Source: CAYICL01 sp964361885
GTDB taxonomy: Bacteria; Patescibacteriota; Microgenomatia; UBA1400; CG1-02-47-37
Assembly (NCBI GenBank): GCA_964361885.1
Contig: CAYICL010000021.1
Span: forward strand, 1-12,163
Length of the DNA: 12,163 bases
Reading direction: 5' to 3'
The notes under the pieces are model-generated. The model worked only from the letters and a program-made list of their open reading frames with translations. It had not been told where the DNA came from and ran no database searches. The position numbers were made by a program, and so were the translations under genes. This document shows, piece after piece, positions 6,429 to 12,163 of this stretch (position 1 is the stretch's first letter; the number at the start of each line of letters is the position of its first letter).

Positions 6429-6751
6429 CTCGTCCAAAACCGATCCACCGCCACCAAAATCCCGGCCATTAACAATAAATTTAATAAATTTCCCAGCTCA
6501 AAAACCCTTAAGATTAAAAACCCGGTCAATCCTAATGCCGCCAATAAGCCTCTTTTGGTATTAGCCAAAACCATAGTTAAAGTTAAAAAACAGGCTGGGA
6601 AAAAGACTAAAAAAAACGGCAAATACAACCCCGGTATCAGTAAATCTTTAACCAACTCCGGTTCCACCTGAGTCATTATTGCTCCCAATAATCCCCATAA
6701 CACCAAGATCAATATGGCGGTCGGTAAATAATTTTTTCTTCGGTTTTTCAT
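6425..6751 (-). CDS. Small four-helix membrane protein, function unknown
   Basis: This 108-residue protein starts with a basic segment (MKNRRKNY) and has about four hydrophobic helices, near 10-27, 38-63, 68-85 and 89-104, ending in DRFWTS. It should be an inner-membrane protein with both ends probably cytoplasmic by the positive-inside rule. No family is recognised. The ATG at 6751 has AAGG directly upstream, and TATACT lies 12 bases away. It is divergent from rmuC, sharing a 40-base intergenic region, and its stop codon overlaps the -35 box of the TrpR-like gene, so read-through into that gene is possible. Confidence 0.7.
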   Translation of the reverse strand: MKNRRKNYLPTAILILVLWGLLGAIMTQVEPELVKDLLIPGLYLPFFLVFFPACFLTLTMVLANTKRGLLAALGLTGFLILRVFELGNLLNLLLMAGILVAVDRFWTS

Positions 6752-6763
6752 CCTTACCTATTA

Positions 6764-6769
6764 AGTATA
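6764..6769 (-). promoter_or_regulatory. Putative -10 box of the membrane-protein gene
   Basis: The minus strand reads TATACT, 12 bases before the ATG at 6751. It lies directly beside the rightward extended -10 of rmuC (6770-6778), so polymerases bound to the two promoters could not both occupy the site. Confidence 0.35.
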
Positions 6770-6778
6770 TGTTAGAAT
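6770..6778 (+). promoter_or_regulatory. Extended -10 promoter of rmuC
   Basis: TGTTAGAAT (TGn plus TAGAAT) lies 13 bases before the rmuC ATG, giving a predicted leader of about seven bases with no Shine-Dalgarno sequence. It is part of the 11-mer repeated at 5910-5920. No -35 box is evident. Confidence 0.48.
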
Positions 6779-6791
6779 TAACTGCTTATCT

Positions 6792-7796
6792 ATGCCACCG
6801 GAAATATTTCTTTTAACCGCTATCATCATTATCGGTTTTGCCATTGTTGTTTGGTATGTGTCAAAAAAGCCCGCTGACACCACTTTATTGGAATGGGCCA
6901 AAACCACTCAAAAAGACATTAAGGATTTACAAACTGTTTTGTCCAGCTCCCTTCAAACCTCCAACAAGCACTTAGTCGACTCACTTCAAAAATCTTCTCA
7001 AAGTTTAAACCAGCGCCTGGACAAAGCCGCCGAAGTCATTGCCGGCTTACAAAAAGAAGCCGGTCAGTTTACCGAAGTGTCCCGCTCCATGAAAGAATTA
7101 AACGAATTTTTACGCTCGCCAAAAATTAGGGGCAACATCGGCGAACAAGTCTTAAAAGACCTCATCTCCCAGATGTTTCCCAAAAAATCCTTTCATCTCC
7201 AGTATAGTTTTAAGTCCGGCAACAAAGTTGATGCTGCCATTCAAACCGACGCCGGCATCTTACCGATTGACTCCAAATTTCCCATGGAAAACTTTCAAAG
7301 AATCGTTAAAGCCAAAGACAAAGCCGCCGAAGTCATTGCCCGCAAAGCTTTTGGCGCCGATGTTAAAAAACACATTAAAGACATATCCACCAAATATATT
7401 CTGCCTGAAGAAGGTACCATGGACTTTGCTTTAATGTATGTGCCCTCCGAAGCCGTTTATTACGAACTGGTCAACTTAACCGAGTTGATGGACTATGCCA
7501 AAAGAAACCGCATCTTCCCAGTCTCCCCATCTACCCTTTACGCCCACCTCCAGATGATCTTGCTCTCTTTTGAAGGCAAGAAAATCGAGAAAAAATCCCG
7601 GGAAATCTTTAGTCTGCTTCGGGCCATTCAAACCGACTATGACCAAGTTGACGAAAAACTTTCGACACTAGGTAATCATATCAGCAATGCCTACAATAAA
7701 TTTTCTGAGGTTTCCAGTTCTTACACCCGCATTGGCCAAAAATTAAAATCCAGCCGGGAACTTTCTCCGGAAACCGATACCCCCAAACTAACATGA
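6792..7796 (+). CDS. rmuC: RmuC-family membrane-anchored DNA recombination protein
   Basis: This 334-residue protein has an N-terminal membrane helix (about 5-23), a charged coiled-coil stretch (about 35-108) and a RmuC domain (about 109-290). Domain landmarks are KIRGNIGEQVLKDL (111-124), KVDAAI (145-150), LPIDSKFP (157-164) and LPEEGTMDFALMYVPSEAVYYEL (204-226). RmuC proteins limit recombination at inverted repeats in Escherichia coli and are predicted to have a PD-(D/E)XK-like nuclease fold; Glu118, Asp147, Asp160 and Lys162 are the visible candidates for the active site. The anchor should hold the domain on the cytoplasmic face of the membrane. The stop overlaps the start of the helicase-nuclease gene as ATGA (7793-7796), so the two are translated together and probably act on the same DNA. 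Confidence 0.92.
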   Translation: MPPEIFLLTAIIIIGFAIVVWYVSKKPADTTLLEWAKTTQKDIKDLQTVLSSSLQTSNKHLVDSLQKSSQSLNQRLDKAAEVIAGLQKEAGQFTEVSRSMKELNEFLRSPKIRGNIGEQVLKDLISQMFPKKSFHLQYSFKSGNKVDAAIQTDAGILPIDSKFPMENFQRIVKAKDKAAEVIARKAFGADVKKHIKDISTKYILPEEGTMDFALMYVPSEAVYYELVNLTELMDYAKRNRIFPVSPSTLYAHLQMILLSFEGKKIEKKSREIFSLLRAIQTDYDQVDEKLSTLGNHISNAYNKFSEVSSSYTRIGQKLKSSRELSPETDTPKLT

Positions 7797-10753
7797 AGCT
7801 GAATCCAGCCCAGCAACTGGCCGTTGATACCACCGAAGGCCCGGTTATGGTCATTGCCGGGCCTGGCACCGGTAAAACCCAGATTATTGCCCAGCGCATT
7901 GCCAGCATCTTAAAAAAAACCGACACTTCCCCTGATTCTATCTTAGCTTTAACTTTTACCGAATCCGGCGCCAAAGCCATCAAGGAAAGACTTTTGGCTA
8001 CAATCGGTGATACTGCCTACTACGCTAACATTTTTACTTTCCACTCCTTTTGTTCCTCAGTCATCCAGGAGTTTCCCGACCGTTTTATCATCTCTCCGGA
8101 AATTGCCGCTCTGTCTGAACTGGAACGGGTGGAAATATTTCACCATATTTTATCCTCTCACCAATTTGACTATTTAAAGCCACCCAACTCTCCCTTTTTT
8201 TACGCCCCAAGCTTAATCAAAGCCATTCAGGATTTAAAGCGTGAGGCCATTACTCCGCCAATCTTCAAATCCATCTTAAAAAACGAAGCCAAGAAAAATT
8301 TATCCAAAAACCAAGAGCTCTTAACCGTCTATCAAGCCTACCAGAAAATCCTCATTGAGAGGGGCCGCTACGACTTTGAAGACATGATTAATCTGGTGGT
8401 TGAAGCTTTCAAAACCGACAAGAATCTGCTTCGTACCTATCAGGAAAGACTGCAATATTTTTTGGTTGATGAATATCAAGATACCAACTCGGCCCAAAAC
8501 CAAGTGGTTGACCTGTTGGCTTCTTACTGGGGCGATCAAGCCAATGTCTTTGTTGTCGGTGACTCTAATCAATCAATTTTTAGATTTCAAGGGGCCTCAT
8601 TGGAAAATATTATCAGTTTTACTCAAACCTATCCCTCAGCCACGATTATCTCTTTGGATCAAAACTACCGCTCCACCCAGACCATCTTAAACGCCGGTTA
8701 CCAATTGATCCAAAAAAACCGCTTAAAAATTGAAGACGTGGTTAAATCCGCCAAGCCTAAACTTTTTAGCCAAAAACATCTTCCCGAAACCAAGCTTAAC
8801 TTGGTTCGCCTGCCCTCGGAAACTTTAGAAACTTTTTGGCTTGTTCAGACAGTCAAAACCCTGATTGACAAAGGTGTTGCCCCCAACGACATTGCCGTGA
8901 TCTACCGTCACAACGCCGACGCTTTAACTCTGGCCGACTTTTTTGCCAAAGTCAGCGTGGCTATCGATATCGAGGGCGGCGGCGATGTTTTACAGGACCT
9001 CACCATTATTAAGCTCTTAACCCTGTTAAAAGCCATTCACTTAAGCCCCAAAAAGTTAGAAGATCTCGACATTTTTACCCTGCTTCATTATGAGTTTTTA
9101 AACCTAAATTCATTAGACATCTTAAAACTTAGCCGTTATGCCTCTAAAACCAACTCTTCCATCATTGACATCATTCTAAGCGGGGATTTATCTAAATTAA
9201 ACTTAAATGATTCTGATCGTCTGCTTCAGTTTGTCAATCAGCTTTCTTCTTGGCAGCAGCTTGCTGGTCAAAAGACATTTTCTGAATTTTTTGAAACCTT
9301 GGTTAAACAATCAGGCTTTTTGGACTGGATTATTGGTCAGCCTGACGCTGTTGCCAAACTTAACCGCCTTAACTCTCTTTTTAGTGAGATTAAAAGATTA
9401 AATCAAACCCAGCATGATCTGAACTTGAGTTCTTTCTTAAACTCACTTGAACTAATGGAGCTCAATCACTTAAAAATTACCGAAGCTGATCTGGATATTA
9501 AAACCAATGCCGTCACTTTAACTACCGCTCATAAAGCCAAGGGCAAAGAATGGGCCCATGTTTTTATTTACAAGGCGATTGACGGTAAGTGGGGCAACAA
9601 TCGCGCCCGGGAGTTAATCAAACTGCCCTCAGGCATCCTCAAAAATACCCGCCTGGAAAAGAAAGAGAAAAACGAAGACGAACGCCGCTTGTTTTACGTT
9701 TGTTTAACTCGGGCCAAACAACAAGTCTACATCACCCTGGCTGACCGCTACTCAAGTTTTGGTTATGTCACCGAAGCCGTTCCCACCATGTTTATAAGCG
9801 AGATTCCCCAAAAACTTATTGCCTTTATCAAGCCTCGGTCACTGTCTTCTCAGGCAATCTTAAGGCAATACTTGGAGCCGCCCGTGCAACCACCCCTCAC
9901 TCTGGCAGAAAAAGACTTTTTGCTCCACATTCTGAAAGACTTTAAGCTTTCACCCACGGCTTTAAACACATATCTGACCTGCTCTTATAAATTCAAGTTA
10001 AATAATCTGATCCGGGTTCCCCGCGCCAAAGCCACCTATCTGTCTTTTGGTTCGGCAGTTCACAAAGCCCTGGAAATGTTCCATCGCCGCTTTATTGCCG
10101 ACGACAAGCATCCCAGTAAGCAGTATCTCTTGGATGAATTCACCAAAGCCATTAAAAAAGAAGTCTTAACTTCGGCTGAACTGGCTCTTCGCTTAAAGCA
10201 AGGCAAAAAGATTCTTGCTGGCTACTACGATTTTTACCAGGATGATTTTACCAAACCTTTACTGACCGAAAAATTCTTTGGCTACGGTTGGTCCAAGACT
10301 TTCCTGGGCGATATTGCTTTAGCCGGTAAAGTTGACCGCATCGATGTTTTAGACCCGGCTGATAAAACCGTTAAAGTTGTTGACTACAAAACCGGTTCTC
10401 TAAAATCCAGAAACGAAATTTTGGGTAAAACCAAAAACTCCACCGCCGACTACTACCGCCAGCTGGTGTTTTACAAGCTTTTAAGCCAGCTGGACCGGAC
10501 TTTTAAAGCTCAAGTTATTAAGGCAGAAGTTGATTTTATCGAACCAGCCAAAACCGGCAAGTTTAAAAAAGAAGCTTTTATCATTGCCGATGACGACGTC
10601 AAAGATCTTCAGCAGACTATTAAAAAGGCAGTGAAAGAAATCAGAAACTTAAATTTTACCCGCACCACCGACTACCCCAACTGCATCCGTTGTGAATACC
10701 GTCATCACTGCTGGCCCGAAGGCATCCCCGCAGCGCCAACAGTCGACAAATAA
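7793..10753 (+). CDS. UvrD/Rep-family helicase fused to an iron-sulfur PD-(D/E)XK nuclease
   Basis: This 986-residue protein has a complete superfamily 1A helicase: Q motif NPAQQLAV (4-11), Walker A AGPGTGKT (22-29), Ia ALTFTESGAKAIKERL (52-67), TFHSFC (82-87), Walker B LVDEYQDTN (224-232), III VVGDSNQSIFRFQG (254-267), IV LDQNYRST (288-295), V TTAHKAKGKEW (577-587) and VI LFYVCLTRAKQ (633-643). A RecB/AddB-type nuclease follows: GSAVHKALE (His757), GKVDRID (Asp848), VVDYKTG (Asp864, Lys866), YRQLVFY (Gln890). Cys730, Cys964, Cys967 and Cys973 match the 1+3 cysteine layout of the 4Fe-4S staple in AddB and Cas4. The role is presumably ATP-driven unwinding and resection of DNA ends for repair or for processing foreign or imported DNA. 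Motifs are intact in both halves; no second AddAB-like subunit is in the window. Confidence 0.93.
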   Translation: MKLNPAQQLAVDTTEGPVMVIAGPGTGKTQIIAQRIASILKKTDTSPDSILALTFTESGAKAIKERLLATIGDTAYYANIFTFHSFCSSVIQEFPDRFIISPEIAALSELERVEIFHHILSSHQFDYLKPPNSPFFYAPSLIKAIQDLKREAITPPIFKSILKNEAKKNLSKNQELLTVYQAYQKILIERGRYDFEDMINLVVEAFKTDKNLLRTYQERLQYFLVDEYQDTNSAQNQVVDLLASYWGDQANVFVVGDSNQSIFRFQGASLENIISFTQTYPSATIISLDQNYRSTQTILNAGYQLIQKNRLKIEDVVKSAKPKLFSQKHLPETKLNLVRLPSETLETFWLVQTVKTLIDKGVAPNDIAVIYRHNADALTLADFFAKVSVAIDIEGGGDVLQDLTIIKLLTLLKAIHLSPKKLEDLDIFTLLHYEFLNLNSLDILKLSRYASKTNSSIIDIILSGDLSKLNLNDSDRLLQFVNQLSSWQQLAGQKTFSEFFETLVKQSGFLDWIIGQPDAVAKLNRLNSLFSEIKRLNQTQHDLNLSSFLNSLELMELNHLKITEADLDIKTNAVTLTTAHKAKGKEWAHVFIYKAIDGKWGNNRARELIKLPSGILKNTRLEKKEKNEDERRLFYVCLTRAKQQVYITLADRYSSFGYVTEAVPTMFISEIPQKLIAFIKPRSLSSQAILRQYLEPPVQPPLTLAEKDFLLHILKDFKLSPTALNTYLTCSYKFKLNNLIRVPRAKATYLSFGSAVHKALEMFHRRFIADDKHPSKQYLLDEFTKAIKKEVLTSAELALRLKQGKKILAGYYDFYQDDFTKPLLTEKFFGYGWSKTFLGDIALAGKVDRIDVLDPADKTVKVVDYKTGSLKSRNEILGKTKNSTADYYRQLVFYKLLSQLDRTFKAQVIKAEVDFIEPAKTGKFKKEAFIIADDDVKDLQQTIKKAVKEIRNLNFTRTTDYPNCIRCEYRHHCWPEGIPAAPTVDK

Positions 10754-10793
10754 GATTTTTAATCTAGTTTACCCGATGATCTAAACCCTAGAG

Positions 10794-10799
10794 TATAAT
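10794..10799 (+). promoter_or_regulatory. Putative -10 box of the 210-residue gene
   Basis: A perfect TATAAT lies eight bases before the ATG at 10808, with no Shine-Dalgarno sequence between them. This fits the near-leaderless pattern and suggests that the gene is transcribed on its own rather than only from the rmuC promoter. Confidence 0.48.
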
Positions 10800-10807
10800 A
10801 TTGTTCC

Positions 10808-11440
10808 ATGAGCGAAAAAGTAGAAAAATTATTTACAGAAATAAAAGATTTTCCTGAAATCCAAAGACCTCAAATCCGCTCGTTGCTTGTAAGTCTTATT
10901 GCCAGTTATCAAGAAGCAGATCATGATCAGGTAGGTGCAGCATTAAGTTGGACAGTCAACGATAAATTTCTTCATGAGACTGTCGATAAAGACGTGGACC
11001 AAGCTTTTTCTTTTGCTGTTTCCCTAGCGACTCTTCTCCCTAAATCTGAAAATGAAACTTATGAATGGTTTCGCCGTTATTTAATCGGCAATGGTTTAAC
11101 CATTCTTGCCGATGATCGACTGCATTCAAGATTAAATCAATATTTAAGTGAAGACGAAAACGGAAAAACGCTTGCAGCTAGCATTCAAGAATCGTTATCA
11201 GTCAACGTTAAGGGGTGGGATAAAGAGAAAATCTTTAGCACCCCAGAATCGTTTAATTGTTTTGCCTCTCTGGTTTTAGGTGTCAGCCTAAACGATAATC
11301 CGGCAGGATCTTTAGCGAAAAATCTGGCAGAAAAAGCTGAAAGCCGGCTCGCAGAGGCTTCTGTGAGAAAGTTAGTTAATTGTTTTACGCCACTGCCAGA
11401 AGCTCGCAGATTAAGCACAAAACTAAAACCCTACTTATAA
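10808..11440 (+). CDS. Unrecognised acidic, probably all-helical soluble protein
   Basis: This 210-residue protein is not recognised. It has no signal peptide or membrane segment, is rich in Leu, Ala, Glu, Lys and Ser, and reads as successive amphipathic helices (for example VEKLFTEIKDF, RPQIRSLLVSLIASY, AFSFAVSLATLLP, AGSLAKNLAEKAESRLAEA), which suggests a helical-repeat or bundle fold. Only two cysteines are present and no catalytic signature is visible. It lies 54 bases after the helicase-nuclease gene with its own -10 box, and converges on the CDGSH gene with only seven bases between the stops. A link to rmuC and the helicase by position is possible but unproven. Confidence 0.7.
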   Translation: MSEKVEKLFTEIKDFPEIQRPQIRSLLVSLIASYQEADHDQVGAALSWTVNDKFLHETVDKDVDQAFSFAVSLATLLPKSENETYEWFRRYLIGNGLTILADDRLHSRLNQYLSEDENGKTLAASIQESLSVNVKGWDKEKIFSTPESFNCFASLVLGVSLNDNPAGSLAKNLAEKAESRLAEASVRKLVNCFTPLPEARRLSTKLKPYL

Positions 11441-11447
11441 AAAACTT

Positions 11448-11639
11448 TTACTTGTCTGCCTTAAACCCAATTTTGGCGTGTGTTCCGTCGCAAAACGGCT
11501 TGTTTTTTGACCCGCCGCAGCGGCACAACAAAACATCCTCGCCCATTTTCACCTCTTTTATTTTGCCGCTGGCGTCTTCAATCGTTATTGGCCCGCTGAC
11601 TTTATAGGGCCCGTTTTTCGTTGCCGTTATTTTGGCCAT
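11448..11639 (-). CDS. CDGSH-type 2Fe-2S iron-sulfur protein
   Basis: This 63-residue protein carries one CDGSH domain: CRCGGSKNKPFCDGTH (39-54), giving ligands Cys39, Cys41, Cys50 and His54, the three-Cys-one-His set of this family. It starts with a short beta region (ITATKNGPYKVSGPITI) usual for bacterial members and has no membrane anchor, so it should be cytoplasmic. Members carry a redox-active, labile 2Fe-2S cluster used in electron or cluster transfer; the partner is unknown. The ATG at 11639 lies inside the end of the FemAB-like gene (13-base overlap) and has a strong Shine-Dalgarno sequence, AAGGAG, five bases upstream, in contrast with the leaderless starts of first genes. Confidence 0.93.
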   Translation of the reverse strand: MAKITATKNGPYKVSGPITIEDASGKIKEVKMGEDVLLCRCGGSKNKPFCDGTHAKIGFKADK

Positions 11640-12163
11640 AAAAGCTCCTTGAAATTAAATTTACTAAATGATCCGATATATTCTACTTTGACTCCTCCAA
11701 AACTTCTTTTAAATCTGGTAAAACCCTGCCATTTTTTGGTTATCGGAAACCGCTCATCAGCAATCCCTTCAAAATCAAACCGGACACAACCTAATTTTTT
11801 CGCTAATTTAATCGCTTCCCAGGTCAATAAAGTCGGTATAAATTTTTGCCTGCCTTCTTTTGTGGTTCCGTTGTGGCTATAATAAGCGGTTTTGTCATGT
11901 ATTAGTAAAATCAACCCGCCTAAACCTTTTACCTTCAGCAGATAACTTTTTCCTCCAAACGCCTCAAACAAACTTTTTAATTGATTAAAGTTAACTCCCC
12001 AAAAGCCCTGCCTCTTCGCGTTTTTCTTATACATCTCATAAAGCGCTCGTAAATGATCGTCTTTGACTTTATCGCCTCGAATAATTTCGAATTCCTGCCC
12101 GTCCGCTTCGTGTTTACGGATGTTGTACCTGGTTTTATGATGCATTTCCTTTAATAATTCTTT
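11627..12163 (-). CDS. FemAB-like peptidoglycan aminoacyltransferase, C-terminal part
   Basis: The gene runs off the right edge. An ATG exists at 12145, but six in-frame codons before it (KELLKE) are open to the edge, and LLKEMHHKTRYNIRK is the well-known internal FemAB segment (typically LL..M..K.RYNIRKA), so that ATG is not the true start. The 178 visible residues correspond to the second GNAT-like domain: GGLILLIHDKTAYYSHNGTT, then TLLTWEAIKLAKKLGC, VRFDFEGIAD and RFKRSFGG near the end. FemA/FemB/FemX enzymes use aminoacyl-tRNA to add amino acids to the peptide stem of lipid II, building cross-bridges; some relatives act on other substrates. The stop overlaps the start of the CDGSH gene, so they are co-transcribed. 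Confidence 0.88.
   Translation of the reverse strand, partial: KELLKEMHHKTRYNIRKHEADGQEFEIIRGDKVKDDHLRALYEMYKKNAKRQGFWGVNFNQLKSLFEAFGGKSYLLKVKGLGGLILLIHDKTAYYSHNGTTKEGRQKFIPTLLTWEAIKLAKKLGCVRFDFEGIADERFPITKKWQGFTRFKRSFGGVKVEYIGSFSKFNFKELLWPK
11645..11650 (-). promoter_or_regulatory. Strong Shine-Dalgarno sequence of the CDGSH gene
   Basis: AAGGAG on the minus strand, five bases before the ATG and within the last codons of the FemAB-like gene. It shows that this genome does use Shine-Dalgarno initiation for internal operon genes. Confidence 0.7.

Noticed and set aside
10753..10765. Possible terminator AGATT-TTT-AATCT after the helicase-nuclease gene
   Set aside because: The stem is only five A/T-rich base pairs with a three-base loop and no following T-run; too weak to call.
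12143..12145. ATG at 12145 as the start of the FemAB-like gene
   Set aside because: The frame stays open to the window edge, and the residues around this Met match an internal conserved FemAB segment.
280..12145. TGA recoded to glycine, as in some candidate phyla
   Set aside because: TGA ends tatD, rmuC and the 108-residue membrane-protein gene at sensible places, and no in-frame TGA interrupts the genes.

Overview
The window looks like chromosomal DNA from a small-genome uncultivated bacterium, most likely of the Candidate Phyla Radiation (Patescibacteria, Microgenomates-like). This placement is inference. It rests on gene style (compact genes, a short MetG without a C-terminal tRNA-binding domain, a FemAB-type ligase, RmuC coupled to a UvrD-type helicase-nuclease, a free-standing LAGLIDADG endonuclease) and tight packing, with no non-coding stretch above about 130 bases. 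TGA is used as a stop (tatD, rmuC, the 108-residue membrane protein), so the code is standard, unlike Gracilibacteria or Absconditabacteria. No rRNA, tRNA, CRISPR or insertion sequence was seen.

Left block (1-5865, minus strand, read right to left): LAGLIDADG homing endonuclease, methionyl-tRNA synthetase (metG), small cupin, nitroreductase, TatD-family metallo-hydrolase, membrane GT2 glycosyltransferase, and the N-terminus of a GT-C (PMT/ArnT-like) glycosyltransferase cut by the window edge. From metG on, genes abut or overlap (1-nt gap, 59-nt overlap, 27-nt gap, ATGA overlap, 21-nt gap), so it reads as an operon with possible internal promoters before tatD and the GT-C gene. metG and tatD are close neighbours in many bacteria; here two redox/cupin genes lie between them.

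Middle (5866-6791): a short rightward ORF resembling the start of a HAD hydrolase, a TrpR/YerC-family repressor on the minus strand, and a four-helix membrane protein. The repressor gene has a textbook TTGACA-N17-TATAGT promoter with a perfect 18-bp palindrome centred on the predicted start site, a likely autoregulatory operator.

Right block (6792-11440, plus strand): rmuC and a 986-residue UvrD helicase fused to an iron-sulfur PD-(D/E)XK nuclease, joined by an ATGA overlap, then an unrecognised 210-residue protein with its own promoter. At the far right, on the minus strand, lie a CDGSH iron-sulfur protein and the C-terminal part of a FemAB-like peptidoglycan aminoacyltransferase running off the edge.

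A recurring signal is a -10 box (TATAAT, TAAAAT, TATTAT or TAGAAT) ending 6 to 9 bases before the ATG with no Shine-Dalgarno sequence, at GT-C, tatD, metG, the endonuclease, the HAD-like ORF and the 210-residue gene; rmuC and the membrane gene have it 12-13 bases away. This implies leaderless or near-leaderless mRNAs for first genes. Some internal operon genes (cupin, CDGSH) have a Shine-Dalgarno sequence instead.
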